Shown: one piece after another, positions 6,801 to 15,834 of the stretch | Layout: every line of letters begins with the position of its first letter | How positions within the stretch are numbered: the first letter of the stretch is position 1 | Source: an uncultured Demequina sp. | GTDB lineage: Bacteria; Actinomycetota; Actinomycetes; Actinomycetales; Demequinaceae | Reading direction: 5' to 3' | Length of the DNA: 64,000 bases | NCBI GenBank assembly: GCA_937925595.1 | Contig: CALALQ010000039.1 | Location: 1 to 64,000 of the forward strand | Translations under genes and position numbers: made by a program | Notes under the pieces: model-generated | Databases searched by the model: none | The model's input: the letters and a program-made list of their open reading frames with translations, nothing else | Told to the model about the DNA's origin: nothing

Positions 6801-9797
6801 CTATCGCCAGCCGCCGAAGGCACGCGCCTTGGTGTCGACGCCTGTCTGCGCTCTTGCCCGCTGCAGAACTCGCCAGCCCTCGAGGTTGCCGGTGAACACG
6901 AGCTGGTGCCCGCCAACATAGCGAGACCAGGCGGCGGCGAAGGCGAGCGCGTACTCTTTGCGAGCACCCAACACGTGCGGCACCGGGTGGTACGCGGGCT
7001 CGATGTCCAGGCGCTTTCGCACGGTGCGGCGCAGGAACGCCCACAAGGGCCGCAGCCACACGTCCGGCAGCTCGGCGGTGTCGCGCAGGATGAGGTAACG
7101 CGGGCTGCGCACAGGGCCGAAGACGTCGGCCATGGCCTGGGCGAACACCGCGCCGTCGGCTTCGCTCGCATAGTCAAGGATGACTTCGTACTCGTGTCCG
7201 GTGATGGAGACCGCGCGCACGTACTCCGCCTGCATATGGGGGCTGATGAGTCCCGCGTCCTTAAGTCCCTTGGCGACGGCGCGGCCAACGTCGAGCACGA
7301 TGTCGTCTTTGGGTTGACCGAGCACGGCGGCGCGGAACACCTTCACCGCTTGCCTGCCGTTGGCCGCCAGGGCAAGCACCAGGGCAAGGCCCAGCGCACC
7401 CAGGATCACCCACCACGGAGCGCCCGCAGCCACCCGTGAGGACTGGACGACGCCGCCGACGGCGAGCGCCAGGGCAACGAAGAGCGACATGCGAAACGCG
7501 GCGAGCATCGCCTTGAGGGTGTCTGTGACGGTGTACGCGGTGCGGTAGCGGGCATTGCGCAGGGACAGCCGGGTGCCGGTGAAGCGGAAGTTGTCGTACT
7601 CGGCGCCGATGTTCCAGCGCTCGTACGTCTCCTTGCGCCGCCCGATCGCTTTGAGGCTGCGTTCGGTGATCTCGGCTCGCTTGACGTTGAAGATGGTGCC
7701 GGGCTCACCGGTGCCGATGCCGGGGTCCAGCAGGTGCAGCTGGAGGCCAGCATCGACGTGCATGATCCCGCGCTCGATGGCGCCCACGAGTTCCTTCGGC
7801 AGGTTTGGCGCGGGGGACACGACGCCGTAGATAGAGGCGTGCCTGGCCTCGAAGCGTCGGAAGTCCATGTCGCCGCGCGCGTAGTCCTGCGCCACGCAGA
7901 TGACGTCCCAGTCGTGAGCGACCTTATCGGGCCAGGCCGGATCGAGTCGGCCAGAGCGGCCGCGCAGCTGCTGGGTGGTGGTGGATGTGGTGATGGAGGT
8001 CAGGTCCACGAGGGTGTTGAGCGTCAGCGCGTCCCAGCCTTCCGCGAACAGGCCTCTGGTGCCCACGAGGCATCTGATGATGCCGCGCTCGAAGGCCTCG
8101 GTGATCGCGGCGACATAGGTGGCCGCGCCCCACGTCCCTGAGGAGGCGCGGATCTCGAGGATGCGGGGGTCCGGCGTTGGCACTGCCTCGCAGCGCACTG
8201 CAGAGCCGCGCCGCTCGAGGATCTCGTTGAGCGCCTCGAGCAGCGCGGGGCCGTGGTCGGCATCGATCCACACGGTGCGCCCGGTGACCATGATGGGATT
8301 GATGCCGTCAGGGTCGGTTGCGACAAGCGTGGTGAACACTTCCCGGCACGAGCCCGAATCGGCGTCGAGTCCTGTGCCCGCTGCCCGGGAGCCGGATGTC
8401 TCGAAGTCGGTGAGCACCAGGGCGCGGAAGCGGTCGCCGAGGTCGGCGGCCTCGCGGCGCAGGATGCCCGACGCTGCCACGGCTTTCGCAGCCGAGTACG
8501 CGAGCACGAGGTCGCCGGGGGAGCGCTGCTGGCGGGCCCCACGCTCCGTCACCGTGATGCCGAACGGCAACAGGCTGCGGCGGACAGCGGCAAAGGTCTC
8601 GTGGTCTGACTCGTCGTCGCTCGGCTTGAGTTCGAGCAGCCCGAAGGTGGACGACAGCATCACGATGTCGTCGAAGGTCGGCTGCTCACGGGCCTCGGCT
8701 GGCACCTCGACGCCGGGTGGGGGTGCGGCACCGTGCTTCACGAGGTGCCGCAGTGCGGCGACCGCGAAGTCTGCTCGTGAGCGGAGCAGATCCTGCCAGC
8801 GTGCCGAGGGATCGTCGCCAGTGCCGATCGCGCCGTCGAGCAGCCATGGCACAAATCGCGGATGGGCCCACAAGCGAGCGAGGGCGGCGTCGAGGAATCC
8901 CTGGATCTGCTCCAGGTACGCGGATTCCTGAGGAGTCGGTGTCACGAAGTAGACGAGATCCCGGTGAGGGGCGAGGTTGCCCTCGCGGATCACGGCGGGG
9001 GTGGGCACCTCGAAGTCGATGTCTCCCAGCAGCGACGTGTAGTTCTCGTACTCCCTGCCGTCGTCGAGGCTCGGCAAGGTGGCGGTGAGGCCGATCACCT
9101 GCGGGCGGTCGAGTCGAGAGATGAGGTAACTCAACACCACGGCCCAGTAGTCGAGGAGGTGATGGCACTCGTCGAGCACGACGGTGCGCACCCCGGCGGC
9201 GACGAGGTCGTCAACGAGCCTGCGTGCATTGGGATGCAGGAGCCGCTCAAGATCCGGAGTGGGTTCGTGCAGCAGCTGGCGCTTGGCCGCCGTGGTGTGG
9301 CGAGCGAGGTCGCGACGATACGCAGAGCGGTTGTTCGCCTCAAGTTCTGCGATTCGCGCCAGCGCCCGCTCCTCAGTCTGCGCGAGCCCTCCATCGCACA
9401 GTTCCGCGACCCAGCGCTGCCTGCCGGCTTCCCGCAAGTGCTCGTCGGCTTCCCTTGGGGCGGAGATCAGCTGATACGTGTAGACGCGCATGTCCGCGTC
9501 GACGGAGGCATTCGTGGTCGCCCGCTGAGAGTCCGAAGTGTCCGCGCCAAACAGCGAGAGTTTGGCTACCCACTGATGCTGGATCGTCGTGGTCGGCGCG
9601 AACACCACCGCCTTGTCGCCCAGGCGACGGATCAGCTCAATCCCCACGATCGTCTTGCCGGCACCGGGGGGCGCGACGATGTGCAGAGGCTCACGAGCGT
9701 CGGCTTGGAGGCGAGGCTCCAGGACGTCAAGGACGATGCGCTGGTACTTGCGGAACTCGCCGCGGAAGCCGAGGTCGTTGAGGCGCGCCATGCGCAC
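6801..9797 (-). CDS. DEAD/DEAH-type superfamily 2 helicase with two C-terminal membrane segments
   Basis: The 998-residue protein has a full SF2 helicase core: P-loop APPGAGKT near residue 45, DECHH Walker B near residue 215, motif III LTATLP, and in the second RecA domain GTRGLFAEGWD plus the arginine-finger motif QQLRGRSGR near residue 630. Residues about 769-786 and 794-813 are strongly hydrophobic and look like two transmembrane helices, followed by a soluble domain of about 185 residues with no recognised fold. A membrane-anchored helicase is unusual and its substrate is unknown. The GTG start at 9797 shares a base with the TAG stop of the RDD gene; ATG 9791 is an alternative start. It is probably the second gene of the RDD operon. 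Confidence 0.85.
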   Translation of the reverse strand: MRMARLNDLGFRGEFRKYQRIVLDVLEPRLQADAREPLHIVAPPGAGKTIVGIELIRRLGDKAVVFAPTTTIQHQWVAKLSLFGADTSDSQRATTNASVDADMRVYTYQLISAPREADEHLREAGRQRWVAELCDGGLAQTEERALARIAELEANNRSAYRRDLARHTTAAKRQLLHEPTPDLERLLHPNARRLVDDLVAAGVRTVVLDECHHLLDYWAVVLSYLISRLDRPQVIGLTATLPSLDDGREYENYTSLLGDIDFEVPTPAVIREGNLAPHRDLVYFVTPTPQESAYLEQIQGFLDAALARLWAHPRFVPWLLDGAIGTGDDPSARWQDLLRSRADFAVAALRHLVKHGAAPPPGVEVPAEAREQPTFDDIVMLSSTFGLLELKPSDDESDHETFAAVRRSLLPFGITVTERGARQQRSPGDLVLAYSAAKAVAASGILRREAADLGDRFRALVLTDFETSGSRAAGTGLDADSGSCREVFTTLVATDPDGINPIMVTGRTVWIDADHGPALLEALNEILERRGSAVRCEAVPTPDPRILEIRASSGTWGAATYVAAITEAFERGIIRCLVGTRGLFAEGWDALTLNTLVDLTSITTSTTTQQLRGRSGRLDPAWPDKVAHDWDVICVAQDYARGDMDFRRFEARHASIYGVVSPAPNLPKELVGAIERGIMHVDAGLQLHLLDPGIGTGEPGTIFNVKRAEITERSLKAIGRRKETYERWNIGAEYDNFRFTGTRLSLRNARYRTAYTVTDTLKAMLAAFRMSLFVALALAVGGVVQSSRVAAGAPWWVILGALGLALVLALAANGRQAVKVFRAAVLGQPKDDIVLDVGRAVAKGLKDAGLISPHMQAEYVRAVSITGHEYEVILDYASEADGAVFAQAMADVFGPVRSPRYLILRDTAELPDVWLRPLWAFLRRTVRKRLDIEPAYHPVPHVLGARKEYALAFAAAWSRYVGGHQLVFTGNLEGWRVLQRARAQTGVDTKARAFGGWR

Positions 9798-10621
9798 TAG
9801 TTCTCGACGTCGTTGATTCCGTACGGAAGGGCTCCCACGCGGCTGTTCTCCTCATCCGCTCGCCGTAGGCGATCCAGCTCGAGCTGGTACTCGCGATCCC
9901 TGCGGGCGGTGAGCACTGCCATGAGGAAGTACTCGGGGTGGGTGCCCGGTGGCGGCGGGGGAGCGACGTACCGGCCCACCTGTTCGGCGAGTTGGGTGCC
10001 GATGCGCTCTCGAGAGTCGGGGCGCATCGACGCCGCGCGGCCAAGGAACATGCGTCCCGTGAGCGCGAGCGAGTCGGGAAGGCGTGCGATGTCCGCGGCG
10101 TTGGCCCACTGCGCAAGATGCGGGGGCATCGCGAGAGGCGTGAGCTTGTGGCCGCCGCCGCGAGTGCGCATCGAATAGGTGCCAGCCAGGTAGTCGCCAA
10201 TCCGCTTGCCTCGCGAAGAGAGCATCGACACCGTGATGGCGAGCACTCCCATGAGCATGTAGATCTCGAGCACCCCGGTGAGGGCACGCGCGAACGCGTG
10301 GCGCGCGGTGATGGGACCGCCGTCGTCACGCACGATCCGCAGCCCCGCGGCGAGGCGGCCGAGTGACAGCCCGCGTGTGAGCGTTTCGACGAGCATGGGC
10401 AGCAGCACCAGCACAGAGAAGACGGTGGCGATGTACAGGGCGGCAACCCACGCGCCGGACAGCTGCCGCTCGAAGCGGCCGAACATGCCGATCGCGAAGA
10501 TCAGCGTGCCGTAGATCACAATCGCGTCGATGAGGCCGGACACCAGCCTCAGCGTGACGGGTGCGGCTCCCGACTCGAGGGCGACGCCCTCGCCAATGAG
10601 AATCTCGTCCGCGTCGCTCAC
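9797..10621 (-). CDS. RDD family membrane protein
   Basis: The 274-residue protein has the N-terminal RDD-type domain: hydrophobic segments near residues 25-50, 55-80 and 115-135, the Arg-Leu start (VTLRLVSGLIDAIVI), and the motif LSLGRLAAGLRIVRDDG between segments. The C-terminal half is soluble and charged with a proline run (APPPPPG). It overlaps the helicase start by one base and is divergent from the SpoIIM-like gene with 39 bases between. RDD, SpoIIM-like, MoxR and DUF58 genes commonly sit together in actinobacteria. The RDD role is not established; a membrane or transport function is likely. Confidence 0.85.
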   Translation of the reverse strand: MSDADEILIGEGVALESGAAPVTLRLVSGLIDAIVIYGTLIFAIGMFGRFERQLSGAWVAALYIATVFSVLVLLPMLVETLTRGLSLGRLAAGLRIVRDDGGPITARHAFARALTGVLEIYMLMGVLAITVSMLSSRGKRIGDYLAGTYSMRTRGGGHKLTPLAMPPHLAQWANAADIARLPDSLALTGRMFLGRAASMRPDSRERIGTQLAEQVGRYVAPPPPPGTHPEYFLMAVLTARRDREYQLELDRLRRADEENSRVGALPYGINDVEN

Positions 10622-10660
10622 GCGCCCTCCAAATCGCTGTGGTTATGGCATCGTAGCGGC

Positions 10661-11656
10661 GTGGACATCGATTCGTTCAGTGCCGTGCGCGAACAGCGCT
10701 GGGCTCAGCTCAAGACCCTGTCGAAGCGCCGCCGCCTCACTGGCGCGGAGGCCGACGAGCTGACTCGGCTGTACCAGGCGACGGCCGGCGACCTGTCCGC
10801 AGTGCGTTCTGCGGCGCCCGAGCCGGGCCTCATCTCGCGGCTTTCCGTGCTGCTCGCTCAGGCGCGAGTGTGGCTCACCGGCGCCCACGGCAACGCCACA
10901 GGTGACGTCGCCCGCTTCTTTGTGGCAACCCTCCCTGCGGCCATGTATCGCGTGCGGTGGTGGGGAGTGTGGGTGTCCCTGCTGGTGTGCGGCTTTGGCT
11001 TCCTCTCTGGCTGGTGGACCTACACGCACCCCGAGTCGATGGATCTCATCGGCCCCCCGGAGATGCGCGCGCAGTGGGCCAACGAGGAGTTCGCCGCGTA
11101 CTACACCGAGTACGAGAACACGTCGTTTGCCGCACGGGTGTGGACCAACAACGCTTGGCTCGCGCTGCAGTGCATCGCGTTCGGCATCACTGGCCTGTAC
11201 CCGCTGTACCTCATGTACGGCACCACGCTGCAGTTGGGCACGGCTGGCGCGCTGATGGCGGAGGCCGACGGCCTGCACATCTTCTTCGCGCTCATCATCC
11301 CCCACGGCCTGCTCGAGCTGAGCGCGGTGTTCGTGGCCTGCGGCGCTGGCCTGCGGCTGTTCTGGGTGATGCTCGTCCCTGGCGCGCGCACCCGTGGCGC
11401 CGCTCTCGCCGAAGAGGGGCGCGCCACGTTCGCCGTGGGCATCGGCCTCGCTATTGCGCTGTTCCTGTCCGGACTCATCGAGGGCTTCGTGACACCGTCG
11501 ACCATGCCGTGGTGGCTCAAGATCGTCATCGGCGCCATCGCGTGCATCGCGTTCTGGGCGTACATCTTCGTCGCTGGCCGCGTGGCCCGCTCCGAGGGCG
11601 CCACCGGCGACGTCGAGGGAGACTTCGCCACCGCGTCGGCCCCCATTGCCGCCTAG
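10661..11656 (+). CDS. Stage II sporulation protein M-like (DUF95) membrane protein
   Basis: The product starts at GTG 10661 and has 331 residues. A soluble helical N-terminus (LKTLSKRRRLTGAEADEL, YQATAGDLSAVR) is followed by five or six membrane segments, with the conserved ARVWTNNAWLALQCIAFGITGL and HGLLELSAVFVACGAGLRL blocks of the SpoIIM family. This organism group does not make endospores, so the protein is named by homology only; in actinobacteria it accompanies MoxR/DUF58 genes. It is divergent from the RDD gene and convergent with DUF58. Confidence 0.88.
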   Translation: MDIDSFSAVREQRWAQLKTLSKRRRLTGAEADELTRLYQATAGDLSAVRSAAPEPGLISRLSVLLAQARVWLTGAHGNATGDVARFFVATLPAAMYRVRWWGVWVSLLVCGFGFLSGWWTYTHPESMDLIGPPEMRAQWANEEFAAYYTEYENTSFAARVWTNNAWLALQCIAFGITGLYPLYLMYGTTLQLGTAGALMAEADGLHIFFALIIPHGLLELSAVFVACGAGLRLFWVMLVPGARTRGAALAEEGRATFAVGIGLAIALFLSGLIEGFVTPSTMPWWLKIVIGAIACIAFWAYIFVAGRVARSEGATGDVEGDFATASAPIAA

Positions 11657-11675
11657 CCCGGTTCGCAACGCAGGC

Positions 11676-11687
11676 CCGACGCTGGGG
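11676..11687 (+). repeat. CCGACGCTGGGG word between convergent genes
   Basis: The word sits 19 bases after the SpoIIM-like stop and four bases before the end of the convergent DUF58 gene. Its context, AGGCCCGACGCTGGGGC, is nearly the same as at 6777 although the flanking genes are unrelated. Confidence 0.6.
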
Positions 11688-11691
11688 CCGG

Positions 11692-12984
11692 CTAGAGCTT
11701 TCCTGCCGCCTTGAGCGCGAGATAGCGGTCGGCAAGGACGGGAGCCAGGTCATCCGGGAGCGCTGTGATGACGTCGGCGCCGAGCGAGCGCACGCGAGAT
11801 CCCACGGCGTCGTTCTCGAGCCCCGTGCGCGCAGCGGCGGCAGCGCCATACAGAGCATCGACGGAGCCGCGCTCTTGGAGCATGTCATCGAGGTCGGGGT
11901 CGGCGACGGACGCGACGACCACCTGGTGGCGGTGAGACAGCGCCGCGACCGCCTCGAGCAGACCAGAGTCGATAGCCGAGACCTCCACCTGCGTCAGCAG
12001 CACCACGAGGGCGCGCTGCGAGAGGCGCTCGCGGGCGAGGCGGGCGATAGCGGCCCAGTCGGGCTCCATGAGCCGTGACTCGACGGGGGCGAGCGCCACC
12101 GCGAGGCGCGTCATGAGTCCCGCGCCCGTGGTGGCGGCGGCCCTCGCCTGCTCGCTGCGATCGAAAGCCGTCACCTGTACGCGGTCTCCCGCTCGAGACG
12201 CGAGGGCGCTGAGCAGCAGCGTGGCCTCGATCGAGGCGTCGAGGCGGGGCTCGTCGCCCACGCGGCCCGCGGACAGTCGAGACGTGTCGAGCACGATGAG
12301 CACGCGACGGTCGCGCTCGGGGCGGTAGGTCTTCACCACGACGTCGGCACGGCGCGCGGTGGCGCGCCAGTCGATGGTGCGCACGTCGTCGCCGATCACG
12401 TATTCGCGCAGGCTGTCGAACTCGGATCCTGCCCCCTTGAGCTGCACCGCGGTGCGGCCGTCGATCTCACGCAGGCGTGCCAGTCGAGACGGCAGGTGGC
12501 GGCGCGACTTGAACTCGGGAAGCACGCGCAGGGTGTCCACGAGCGGCATGGTCCGCTGCCTGCCGCCAAGGCGCAGCAGGCCGCTGGTGCGGATCGTCAC
12601 GCCAACGCTGCGGCGATCGCCGCGGCGAGTGGGTGTCAGGCGAGTGGTGAACGTCGCCGTCTCGCCGCCAGCGAGAGAGAACTTGTGGCGAGTGTCGGAG
12701 GCGCCTGCGGACGGCTGCCATGCATCGCGAACCGCACCGCGCATGCGGCGCTTGCCGAGGTTGACGACGTCGAGGCGAGCGGACGTCGACTCGGTCAGGC
12801 GCACCGAAGCAGGAACCCGGCGCTTGGCGCCGAGCTTCTCAGGGGAGGGTGCCGTCCACACGTCGATCATGACGAGCACTGCGACGCCAAGGAGCCACAG
12901 CCACGCGACGTTGCGGTTCTGCGACACGGCGGCAGGGACTGCTCCCAGCGCCATGAGCGCTACCGCCCACCCGGTGATGTACAT
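11692..12984 (-). CDS. DUF58 domain-containing protein
   Basis: The 430-residue protein has two N-terminal membrane segments (residues about 3-20 and 26-43), a beta-rich middle, and the DUF58 signature GSEFDSLREYVIGDDV followed by TIDWRATARR near residues 205-230. The C-terminal half resembles a von Willebrand A-like fold, beginning VLIVLDTSRLSAG. DUF58 proteins are membrane-tethered partners of MoxR ATPases, which are thought to act in complex assembly. ATG 12984 lies one base after the moxR stop, so translation is probably coupled. Confidence 0.9.
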   Translation of the reverse strand: MYITGWAVALMALGAVPAAVSQNRNVAWLWLLGVAVLVMIDVWTAPSPEKLGAKRRVPASVRLTESTSARLDVVNLGKRRMRGAVRDAWQPSAGASDTRHKFSLAGGETATFTTRLTPTRRGDRRSVGVTIRTSGLLRLGGRQRTMPLVDTLRVLPEFKSRRHLPSRLARLREIDGRTAVQLKGAGSEFDSLREYVIGDDVRTIDWRATARRADVVVKTYRPERDRRVLIVLDTSRLSAGRVGDEPRLDASIEATLLLSALASRAGDRVQVTAFDRSEQARAAATTGAGLMTRLAVALAPVESRLMEPDWAAIARLARERLSQRALVVLLTQVEVSAIDSGLLEAVAALSHRHQVVVASVADPDLDDMLQERGSVDALYGAAAAARTGLENDAVGSRVRSLGADVITALPDDLAPVLADRYLALKAAGKL

Positions 12985-12985
12985 G

Positions 12986-14008
12986 TCAGCGAGGCACCGG
13001 CACGGAGGCGAGCACGCTCGTGAGCACGGCGGTGGCGGTCACGCCCTCGAGCTCGGCCTCCGCACGGACCGAGATGCGGTGGGCGAGCGTCCACGCGGCA
13101 AGCGCCTTGACGTCGTCGGGGGAGACGAACGTGCGTCCGCGCATCCACGCCCACGCCCGCGACGTGTTCATGAGGGCTGCGGCGGCACGCGGGGAGGCTC
13201 CGAGCGCCACGGACGGCGCCTCTCGCGTCGCGCGGCAGATGTCGACGATGTAGGCGACCACGTCGTCGGAAATCTCCACCTGGGCGATCTCCTCACGCGC
13301 CGCCTCGATGTTCGCGGGGGTGGCCACGACAGACAGCCCGGCGGAACTGAGGTCCCGCGGGTTGAAGCCCGTGGCGTGGCGGCGCACCACCTGCGTCTCC
13401 GCATCGCGAGTGGGCAGCGGCACCACGACCTTGAGCAGGAAGCGGTCGAGCTGCGCCTCCGGCAGCGGGTAGGTGCCCTCGTATTCGACGGGGTTCTGCG
13501 TCGCTATGACGACGAACGGGTCCGGCAGCTTGCGGGTCTCGCCGTCGACCGTGACCGTGCGGTCCTCCATCGCCTCGAGCAGCGCCGCCTGCGTCTTGGG
13601 AGGCGTGCGGTTGATCTCGTCGGCGAGCAGCAGGTTGGTGAACACAGGACCCTCGCGGAAGGAGAACGCCGCGGTGCGCGCGTCGTAGATCATCGAGCCC
13701 GTGACGTCACCCGGCATGAGGTCGGGCGTGAACTGCAGTCGCGTGAACTCCATGTCGAGCGTGTGGGCGAGCGAGCGCACGAGCAGCGTCTTGGCCACGC
13801 CGGGCACACCCTCCATGAGCACGTGGCCCTTGCACAGCAGCGCGATGACGAGTCCAGTGACCACCTGGTCCTGGCCCACCACAGCCTTGCTCAGCTCGGT
13901 GCGCAGCGCGCCAAGAGCGTCGCGAGCGGCCGACGGCGGCGCCGCCTCCGGCTCGGGCGCGGGGGACTGCGCTGCGGGGGACTGCGGGGTTGCGCTTTCT
14001 TCGGTCAC
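12986..14008 (-). CDS. MoxR family AAA+ ATPase
   Basis: After a Pro/Ala-rich N-terminus of about 30 residues, the 340-residue protein has the MoxR core: VVGQDQVV, P-loop GVPGVAKT near residue 70, LLLADEINRTPPKTQAALLE (Walker B), and FVVIATQNPVEYEGTYPLPE (sensor 1 region). MoxR ATPases are chaperone-like and work with DUF58/VWA proteins, here encoded next. The GTG start overlaps the preceding stop by GTGA, giving a tight operon 15833 to 11692 on the minus strand, possibly beginning at 16971. Confidence 0.93.
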   Translation of the reverse strand: MTEESATPQSPAAQSPAPEPEAAPPSAARDALGALRTELSKAVVGQDQVVTGLVIALLCKGHVLMEGVPGVAKTLLVRSLAHTLDMEFTRLQFTPDLMPGDVTGSMIYDARTAAFSFREGPVFTNLLLADEINRTPPKTQAALLEAMEDRTVTVDGETRKLPDPFVVIATQNPVEYEGTYPLPEAQLDRFLLKVVVPLPTRDAETQVVRRHATGFNPRDLSSAGLSVVATPANIEAAREEIAQVEISDDVVAYIVDICRATREAPSVALGASPRAAAALMNTSRAWAWMRGRTFVSPDDVKALAAWTLAHRISVRAEAELEGVTATAVLTSVLASVPVPR

Positions 14009-15207
14009 GATCTGTGCACCTCTCTCTCAAGCATGTCCAGCTGGTCAACGATTTCGATCATCTGCGCCTCATCAGTGGGAGCAGGGCCGTACAGAATGCG
14101 GGCGATCTCGGTGGAGGGCCTGCCGGTGGCGCGCTCGACGGCGCTCACCATTCCCTCGCGATCCGTGGAGCGCGGAACGCCGAGCCGCAAGCCGATGCGT
14201 CGCGCTGTCGAGGCGCGCAGGGCGGCGGTGGCCCTGCCGTACGCGCGCGCTCGGCGATACAGGCGAGCGCGGCCGCGCGTCGCCTCCTTGGCCGGGACCA
14301 CCACGGGAAGCGGCTCGACGGCGAGGGGACCAAAGCGTCGGCCCCTCCAGAAGGCGGCGACGAGGGCGGTGAGCCCCAAGGCATACAGCGCGGTGCCGAA
14401 GCCGGGGGGAAGGAAGTCGGGGTTCGCCTCGAAGGTGGGCGGCTCACCGGGGTCACCGGACAGGACCGTGTCGTCGAACCAGTCAGCGAGGTACCACGCG
14501 ACGTTCTCTCGCTTGCCGGCGAGCCGCAGGGCGAGCGCCGCGTTGCCGTCATTGACCAGGGCGTAGTTCTCGAAGATCGCGTAGTTGCTGACGACGGTGC
14601 GGGTGCCCTTGGGTGTCTCGACGACGGCCATGCCGAACACGTCGCTGCGGCCCCCGAAGCACAGCTCGGCAGACGTGGCGCCCGTGGAGATGATGCCGAT
14701 GAACTCGACGCGCACCTGCTCGGCCGCGAGGGCATCCGGGTTCTCGCACTGAGCCTCGACGGTCTCCGGCAGGAAGCTCGCACTCGTGTCGAGGGCAGGG
14801 TCAATTGCCGCCATGAGCGTGGAATTGGTGCCGATGAAGAGAATGTCGCCCTCGTAGCCGAGCACCGATCGGATCTGCGCCTCTGACTCGAGGTAGTCAG
14901 CGCCGGCGACGACGAGCGTGGTGGTCGCGGGGTCCGGGATGTGGACGCGGGCCAGCGCATCGAACTGGCGCACCGTGACGCCCTCCTTGCGCAGGATCTG
15001 CGCGACGGCCCTCGAACCGGTGTCCGTGGAGTTGTCGATCGACAGCTCGCGGTAGTCCGTGGGCCGGGCGGTGACGGCGATGATCACCACGAGCGCGACC
15101 ACGAAGGCGAAGCCGATGAACCACCACTTGCCCCTGCTCGCCTTGGTGCCGAGCGACTCGCGCTTGGCGGCGACGGTGTACACGGGAGCGGTCGACGTGG
15201 CGGTCAT
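14005..15207 (-). CDS. DUF4350 domain-containing membrane protein
   Basis: The 400-residue protein has one N-terminal membrane segment (GKWWFIGFAFVVALVVIIAV, about residues 26-45) and an extracytoplasmic domain of about 220 residues with the DUF4350 pattern (NSTDTGSRAVAQILRKEGV, TLVVAGADYL). A second membrane segment follows (PGFGTALYALGLTALVAAFW), then a basic cytoplasmic tail (RARLYRRARAYGRAT). This topology and the neighbours (DUF4129, MoxR, DUF58) are typical of a widespread actinobacterial envelope cluster of unknown function. It overlaps both neighbours by four bases. Confidence 0.85.
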   Translation of the reverse strand: MTATSTAPVYTVAAKRESLGTKASRGKWWFIGFAFVVALVVIIAVTARPTDYRELSIDNSTDTGSRAVAQILRKEGVTVRQFDALARVHIPDPATTTLVVAGADYLESEAQIRSVLGYEGDILFIGTNSTLMAAIDPALDTSASFLPETVEAQCENPDALAAEQVRVEFIGIISTGATSAELCFGGRSDVFGMAVVETPKGTRTVVSNYAIFENYALVNDGNAALALRLAGKRENVAWYLADWFDDTVLSGDPGEPPTFEANPDFLPPGFGTALYALGLTALVAAFWRGRRFGPLAVEPLPVVVPAKEATRGRARLYRRARAYGRATAALRASTARRIGLRLGVPRSTDREGMVSAVERATGRPSTEIARILYGPAPTDEAQMIEIVDQLDMLEREVHRS

Positions 15208-15833
15208 GCGGGCACCACCACTCGTGCCGTCTTCGCGGCCTCTCGCGTCGCGAGCACGTGGCTGTAGTGCTCCGCGGTGGCAGCCAGGTGGCCGTAGCGC
15301 ACCGCGTCAAAGACATCGGCATCGATCGCGATGTCCGACGCTATGGCTGGGATCGCCTCGGAGGCCAGCAGGGCGGCCTCAAAGGCGGTCATGCCGGGCT
15401 TGGCGTCGATGACTTCGCGCTCGTCGAGCGAGCGAATGAGCGCGCGGTACGCCTCAATGACCGCCGTCTCCCAATTGCCCGATGCGGCGGCCGACTTGGC
15501 GGCCGCGAGCAGGTCGGCGGCGCTGAGGGTGAGGTCGCCGAGTTCCTCCTCGGCCTTGCCCCGGCGCCGCGATCGCTGCAGCGGACCCATGACAAGCCAG
15601 ATGATGAGGGCCACGATGGCGGCAGCGGCGAGCGCGATGCCCACGACACCCCAGCCGCCGAACGTGTCTCCAACGCCGCCGCCCATCCCGTTAAGCAGGT
15701 CCTGGATCCAGTTGAAGAACCGCTCGAGCCAGTTGCTTCCGGTGCCCTGCTGATACTCGCGCTTGGCCAGCTCATCGCGCGCCCACTCGCGAGCGGTGTC
15801 CGCGTCTGGCTCTACTGGAATGTCGAAGCGCAT
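15204..15833 (-). CDS. DUF4129 domain-containing protein
   Basis: The 209-residue protein has a soluble N-terminus (TAREWARDELAKREYQQ), one membrane segment near residues 62-83 (GVVGIALAAAAIVALIIWLV) and a C-terminal helical DUF4129 domain with WETAVIEAYRALIRSLDERE and MTAFEAALLA. DUF4129 domains often sit at the C-terminus of transglutaminase-like proteins; here the domain stands alone, between DUF4350 and a multi-spanning protein. ATG 15833 is one base after the preceding gene's stop. Confidence 0.88.
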   Translation of the reverse strand: MRFDIPVEPDADTAREWARDELAKREYQQGTGSNWLERFFNWIQDLLNGMGGGVGDTFGGWGVVGIALAAAAIVALIIWLVMGPLQRSRRRGKAEEELGDLTLSAADLLAAAKSAAASGNWETAVIEAYRALIRSLDEREVIDAKPGMTAFEAALLASEAIPAIASDIAIDADVFDAVRYGHLAATAEHYSHVLATREAAKTARVVVPA

Positions 15834-15834
15834 G

